The notes below the pieces were generated by a model. The model was not told the DNA's origin. It was given only the letters and a program-made list of their open reading frames with translations, and did not search any database. A stretch of DNA of 9,579 nucleotides from Pseudofrankia asymbiotica (GTDB taxonomy: Bacteria; Actinomycetota; Actinomycetes; Frankiales; Frankiaceae), in assembly GCF_001983105.1 (NCBI RefSeq), contig NZ_MOMC01000040.1, positions 22,317 through 31,895 on the forward strand. The letters run 5' to 3'. Numbering within the stretch: position 1 is the first letter of the stretch; every line of letters starts with the position of its first letter. The position numbers and the translations under genes were made by a program. Shown in pieces: positions 6,606 through 9,579 of this stretch.

Positions 6606-7154
6606 ATGAACGAGACCCTGCCGGCCGCCGAGTCCCATGAGTCCACTGCTTCCGCCGGGCCCGCCGGGCCGGCCGAGGCCGCTGGTTCCGCCGCGCCGGG
6701 CGCGGCGGCGCACTACCGGGCGCCGGGCGCGTTCACCCGGAAGGTCTTCAACCGTCTGGTCGCGGCCCTCACCCGGCGCGGGGTGAGCGTGCTCGGCAGT
6801 CGAGTGCTGGAGGTGCGTGGCCGGACCAGCGGCGAGCCGCGGCGTACGCCGGTCAACCTGCTCGTCCTCGACGGCCGGGAGTACCTCGTGTCGCCTCGTG
6901 GCCACGGCCAGTGGGTGCGCAACGTGCGGGCGGCCGACGGCGAGCTGTACCTGCTGCTCGGCCGGTCCCGAGCTCACTACCGGGCCACGGAGCTGGTCGA
7001 CGAGGAGAAGGTCCAGGTGCTGCGCGCCTACCTCAAGCGGTGGAAGGCCGAGGTCGGCGTCTTCTTCGGCGGTGTGGGGCCTGACTCGTCCGACGAGGAG
7101 CTCGCCGCGATCGCTCCCCGCCACCCGGCCTTCGTCCTGGAGCGGACCAACTGA
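6606..7154 (+). CDS. F420(H2)-dependent nitroreductase / quinone reductase family protein
   Basis: Start is ATG 6606, with GGGAG (6596-6600) five bases upstream. A GTG at 6567 is in frame but lies at the predicted -10 element. The 182-aa product has an Ala/Pro/Gly-rich N-terminal extension (about 1-38), then a split-barrel domain: VLEVRGRTSGEPRRTPVNLL (about 67-86), REYLVSPRGHGQWVRNVRA (91-109) and DGELYLLLGR. This is the signature of the Ddn-like deazaflavin-dependent (DUF385) family, which uses reduced F420 to reduce quinones or nitro compounds. The substrate cannot be read from sequence. There is no signal peptide, so it should be cytosolic or loosely membrane-associated. It is the first gene of an operon with the TetR gene 35 bp downstream, under the triple operator, which points to induction by a toxic small molecule. 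Confidence 0.9.
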   Translation: MNETLPAAESHESTASAGPAGPAEAAGSAAPGAAAHYRAPGAFTRKVFNRLVAALTRRGVSVLGSRVLEVRGRTSGEPRRTPVNLLVLDGREYLVSPRGHGQWVRNVRAADGELYLLLGRSRAHYRATELVDEEKVQVLRAYLKRWKAEVGVFFGGVGPDSSDEELAAIAPRHPAFVLERTN

Positions 7155-7189
7155 CCGCCCACGCCACCACGGCGGGGGAGGGCGTCGAC

Positions 7190-7759
7190 GTGGCGCGGGC
7201 CGGGCTGCCGCTGGCGCGGATCGCGGCGCGGCCGGAGCCGGCGGGACGGTCGGAGCGGGTGCGCGAGATCGTCGCCGCCGGGCTCGCGCTGCTGGCGGCG
7301 GAGGGCGCGGACGCGTTGACGATGCGCCGTCTCGGTGACGAGATCGGTATCAGGGCGGCGTCGCTCTACAAGCACCTGCCCGGGAAGCCGGCGCTGGAGG
7401 CGGCGCTCGTCGAGACCGGCCTGTTCGAGATGGGCGACGCGCTGCACGCCGTCGTCGACGCGGCGGGGCCAGCGGACGTCGTCGCCGCGCTGTTGGCCGA
7501 GTACCGGCGGTTCGCGCTCATGAGCGCCAACCTCTACCGGCTCGCGACCTCCGGCCGCATCGACCGGAGCCTGCTGACCCCCGGTCTCGACGGCTGGTCC
7601 GGCGAGCCGTTCTACCGGGCGACCGGCGACCCCTGGGTCGCCCAGGCGCTGTTCGCCGCCGCCCACGGGGCCGTGATCCTGGAGATGGACAGCGCCTACT
7701 CCGACATGTCCGACCTGGATGCGACCTGGCGCGCACTCGCCAGGGCCTTCACCACCTGA
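7190..7759 (+). CDS. TetR/AcrR family transcriptional regulator
   Basis: Start is GTG 7190, with GGGAGGG (7176-7182) seven bases upstream. The 189-aa protein has an N-terminal three-helix DNA-binding domain: about residues 20-70, with helix-turn-helix MRRLGDEIGIRAASLYKHL (45-63) and the usual GKPALEAAL that follows. The C-terminal ligand domain ends with GDPWVAQALFAAAHGAVILE, the pattern of the WHG-type TetR C-terminus. TetR proteins bind as dimers to short palindromes and release them on binding a ligand. The three GCTAAC-N3-GTTAGC sites upstream of the operon are the obvious targets, giving feedback control of itself and the F420-type reductase. The ligand is unknown. The stop is followed by the 116-bp palindromic element. 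Confidence 0.92.
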   Translation: MARAGLPLARIAARPEPAGRSERVREIVAAGLALLAAEGADALTMRRLGDEIGIRAASLYKHLPGKPALEAALVETGLFEMGDALHAVVDAAGPADVVAALLAEYRRFALMSANLYRLATSGRIDRSLLTPGLDGWSGEPFYRATGDPWVAQALFAAAHGAVILEMDSAYSDMSDLDATWRALARAFTT

Positions 7760-7784
7760 CCGCCGCCCACCACCAGCGTCAGTT

Positions 7785-7900
7785 CGAACTGTGGCGGATG
7801 GCCAACCGCATGGACACGCCCATCCAACACACCTCCAAACACTGCTGTGGATGTGTGTTGGATGGGCAAGCCTATGGACGGGGCCAGCCGCCACAGTTCG
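7785..7900. repeat. 116-bp nested inverted repeat between convergent genes
   Basis: Outer arms of 13 bp are perfect (7785-7797 with 7888-7900), followed after one mismatch by 5 bp (7799-7803 with 7882-7886). A 14-base poorly paired stretch comes next, then an inner perfect 15-bp stem gcccatccaacacac (7818-7832 with 7853-7867) around a 20-base loop. A perfect 12-bp palindrome CAGTTCGAACTG (7780-7791) overlaps the left end, and CAGTTCG recurs directly at 7894-7900. The element fills the gap between the TetR stop (7759) and the aldo/keto reductase stop (7908). It has no coding signs. It could be a bidirectional terminator or a small non-autonomous palindromic element (MITE/REP-like). Confidence 0.9.
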
Positions 7901-7907
7901 TGACTGG

Positions 7908-8870
7908 CTAGGACTCGACGACGGCGCTCAGCGTCTCGTCGATACGGGCGAGAACCTCCGGGGCGAGGGTGACGCCGACGGCCTTGACGTTCTCGCGGAC
8001 CTGCTCGGGCCGGGACGCGCCGATGATCGCGGACGCGACGTTGTCGTTCCGCAGTACCCACGCGACGGCCAGCTGGGCGAGCGAGAGCCCCGCCTCGTCG
8101 GCGATCGGGCGCAGGTTCTGCACGGCGGTCAGCACGTCGTCACCCATCAGGCGCTGGATGAACCCGGAGCCGGTGGCGCCGGTGGCGCGGCTGCCGGGCG
8201 GCGGAGGCTGCCCCGGGAGGTACTTCCCGGTCAGCACACCCTGCGCGATCGGCGACCAGACGATCTGCGAGACACCGACCTTCGCGGACGCCGGCACGAT
8301 CTCGGCCTCGATCGTGCGTACGAGCGCCGAGTACTGCGGCTGGTTGGAGATGATCCGGTCCAGGCCCAGCTCGCCGGCCAGCCGCACCGCCTCGGTGATC
8401 TGCTCGGCGGACCACTCGGAAACGCCGATGTAGAGCGTCTTGCCGGTGCGCACCAGGTCGTCGAACGCGCGGAGGGTCTCCTCGAGCGGCACCGTCGGGT
8501 CGTAGCGGTGCGCCTGGTACAGGTCGACGTAGTCGGTGCGCAGCCGCTTCAACGACGCGTTCATCGACTCGATGATGTGCTTGCGGCCCAGGCCCCTGTC
8601 GTTCGGGCCGGGGCCCGTCGGCCAGAAGACCTTGGTCGCGAGCTCGTAGGACTCGCGCCGGACGCCGGAAAGTGCCTCACCCAGCACGGCCTCGGCCCGC
8701 CCGCCGGCGTAGACGTCGGCGGTGTCGAAGGTGGTGATTCCCTCGTCGAAGGCGGCGCGCACGCAGGCGATCGCCTGCTCGGCCTCGATCTGGTCACCAT
8801 GGGTGATCCAGTTCCCGTATGCGATCTGGCTGACGGTCAGGCCGCTGCGCCCTAGGCGTCGATACTCCAC
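7908..8870 (-). CDS. aldo/keto reductase, Kv-beta-like family
   Basis: Start is GTG 8870, giving MEYRRLGRSGLTVSQIAYGN, the usual family beginning; upstream in-frame codons do not extend the homology. The 320-aa protein has the full catalytic tetrad: D49 and Y54 in FDTADVYAGG, K80 in ATKVFWP and H121 in YQAHRYDP. NADPH-site patterns follow (YIGVSEW, SNQPQYS, WSPIAQGVLTGKYLPG, IIGASRPEQ). These enzymes reduce carbonyl compounds with NADPH in the cytosol; the natural substrate is unknown. Length and motifs are normal, with no sign of damage. It lies downstream of the DUF3043 gene on the same strand but across 138 bp with a hairpin and its own probable promoter, so it is likely transcribed alone. 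Confidence 0.95.
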   Translation of the reverse strand: MEYRRLGRSGLTVSQIAYGNWITHGDQIEAEQAIACVRAAFDEGITTFDTADVYAGGRAEAVLGEALSGVRRESYELATKVFWPTGPGPNDRGLGRKHIIESMNASLKRLRTDYVDLYQAHRYDPTVPLEETLRAFDDLVRTGKTLYIGVSEWSAEQITEAVRLAGELGLDRIISNQPQYSALVRTIEAEIVPASAKVGVSQIVWSPIAQGVLTGKYLPGQPPPPGSRATGATGSGFIQRLMGDDVLTAVQNLRPIADEAGLSLAQLAVAWVLRNDNVASAIIGASRPEQVRENVKAVGVTLAPEVLARIDETLSAVVES

Positions 8871-8877
8871 ACCGCCG

Positions 8878-8883
8878 ACTCTA
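8878..8883 (-). promoter_or_regulatory. -10 element suggesting a leaderless aldo/keto reductase transcript
   Basis: On the - strand TAGAGT (TANNNT class) lies seven bases before GTG 8870, and no Shine-Dalgarno sequence is present. That spacing places the transcription start at or next to the start codon, a common leaderless arrangement in actinobacteria. No good -35 was found. Confidence 0.45.
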
Positions 8884-8991
8884 GGACTTCTACCGAGGAC
8901 CGAACGTCGAGGTTCCCGTCCCGCGTGGGCCGTCCGGCACCAGGCGGGCCGGGGCGCTCCACCCCAGCTCCGCCCCTGTGCCGTCACCTCA

Positions 8992-9016
8992 GGTGCTGAC
9001 TGTGATGGTCAGCGCC
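8992..9016 (-). terminator. hairpin overlapping the DUF3043 stop codon
   Basis: GGTGCTGAC (8992-9000) pairs with GTCAGCGCC (9008-9016) around a 7-base loop, a 9-bp stem with one G-T pair. On the - strand it covers the stop codon of the DUF3043 gene. There is no U-run after it, so it would be the tail-less type of terminator proposed for high-GC bacteria. Confidence 0.45.
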
Positions 9017-9579
9017 CCGCCCCTCCGCGGGCGACGCGGGGCGGTGGCATGCGCCAGCGGCGCGGGACGAGCGAGCGCTGCACCGCATAGGCGCGGACCT
9101 TGACCCGCGAGTCCGGGTAGCGCTCCTGGACCGCCTTGCCGACCTTGCGGGCCAGGAAGAAGCCGTCGATGACCACCGCGGCGATGCCGAGGATCATCAC
9201 GTAGACGGCGACCAGCCGCACGTAGCCGTTTGGCACGAGCCCGCCGATGAAGTAGACGACGATCGCGAACAGGAACAGCGAGCCGGCGTTGATCCGGCTG
9301 TCCACGACGTCGCGGGCCAGCACCCGCTCCGGTACCCGCTCCCGGGCGGGCATCTTCGACAGGTCGCCGGAACGCAGCGCGGCCCGCTGCTCGGCCATCG
9401 CGCGGCGGCGCTCACCCTTGTCGCGCTGGCGGCCTTCCTTGGTGTTCGCCGACGGGCCGAAGGTGCTGACCGTCGAGCGGGCCGCGCGCGCCTGCGAGCG
9501 CTTCGGCGTCGGCCGGCCCTTCTTGGCCGTCATCCGCGCGTCCGTCGTGGAGGCGAACTCGTCCACGTCGACGTCCGCG
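9009..9579 (-). CDS. DUF3043 family two-TM membrane protein, start at or beyond the right edge
   Basis: The frame is open to the window edge. GTG 9566 would give 185 aa and ATG 9533 would give MTAKKGRPTPKR, but family members usually carry a longer polar N-terminus before KKGRPTPKR, so the true start is probably off-window. Numbering from GTG 9566, a long basic and charged region (about 10-90) holds KGRPTPKRSQARAAR and ends in the family-typical ARDVVDSRINAG. Two TM helices follow (about 94-111 and 115-138), then a basic C-terminal tail. DUF3043 proteins are conserved across actinobacteria and have no assigned function that I know of. Topology suggests that both termini are cytoplasmic. Confidence 0.85.
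   Translation of the reverse strand, partial: ADVDVDEFASTTDARMTAKKGRPTPKRSQARAARSTVSTFGPSANTKEGRQRDKGERRRAMAEQRAALRSGDLSKMPARERVPERVLARDVVDSRINAGSLFLFAIVVYFIGGLVPNGYVRLVAVYVMILGIAAVVIDGFFLARKVGKAVQERYPDSRVKVRAYAVQRSLVPRRWRMPPPRVARGGAGR

Noticed and set aside
7719..8855. Long + strand open frame antisense to the aldo/keto reductase gene
   Set aside because: It runs through the 116-bp palindrome and is opposite a gene with a complete catalytic tetrad. No motifs of its own.

Overview
The window is very GC-rich, uses GTG starts freely, and has the third-position G/C bias of an actinobacterium. It carries a DUF4062/NB-ARC/WD40 giant protein, a deazaflavin (F420)-type nitroreductase-family enzyme and a DUF3043 membrane protein. 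Together these suggest a filamentous actinobacterium, plausibly Frankia or a relative. That placement is an inference from gene content, not a proof.

Region 1 (left edge to 4300, + strand) is one very large open gene whose start lies outside the window. It encodes a STAND-type NTPase: the tail of a DUF4062 domain, an NB-ARC ATPase, a helical/disordered middle part, and fourteen WD40 blades (two seven-bladed propellers by count). Its layout is that of a signal-sensing switch, possibly an immunity or conflict protein.

Region 2 (4318-5886, - strand) holds three genes that read leftward: a 50-aa single-TM protein, an MBL-fold hydrolase of the PhnP-like/CobU-associated type, and a 103-aa three-TM protein that converges on the STAND gene. 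The MBL gene is broken by a frameshift. The break lies inside a perfect 38-bp palindrome, and the last metal-ligand region (AVHLSH) is left in another frame. A single-base loss that turned an imperfect palindrome into a perfect one would explain both facts.

Region 3 (5887-7759) starts with a 350-bp divergent intergenic stretch. A 70-aa conserved hypothetical follows on the + strand, and then a compact regulated unit: three GCTAAC-N3-GTTAGC operators overlapping a promoter, an F420-dependent nitroreductase/quinone reductase-family gene, and 35 bp later a TetR/AcrR regulator. The likely logic is autorepression of the pair, relieved by a small molecule.

Region 4 (7760-9579) contains a 116-bp nested inverted repeat between convergent genes, then on the - strand an aldo/keto reductase of the Kv-beta-like type with a probable leaderless promoter. 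A hairpin overlaps the stop of the gene upstream of it, a DUF3043 two-TM protein that runs off the right edge.

The most unusual items are the palindrome-linked frameshift, the double-propeller STAND protein with disordered insertions, the triple operator, and the 116-bp palindromic element. No CRISPR array, tRNA, rRNA or transposase was seen.
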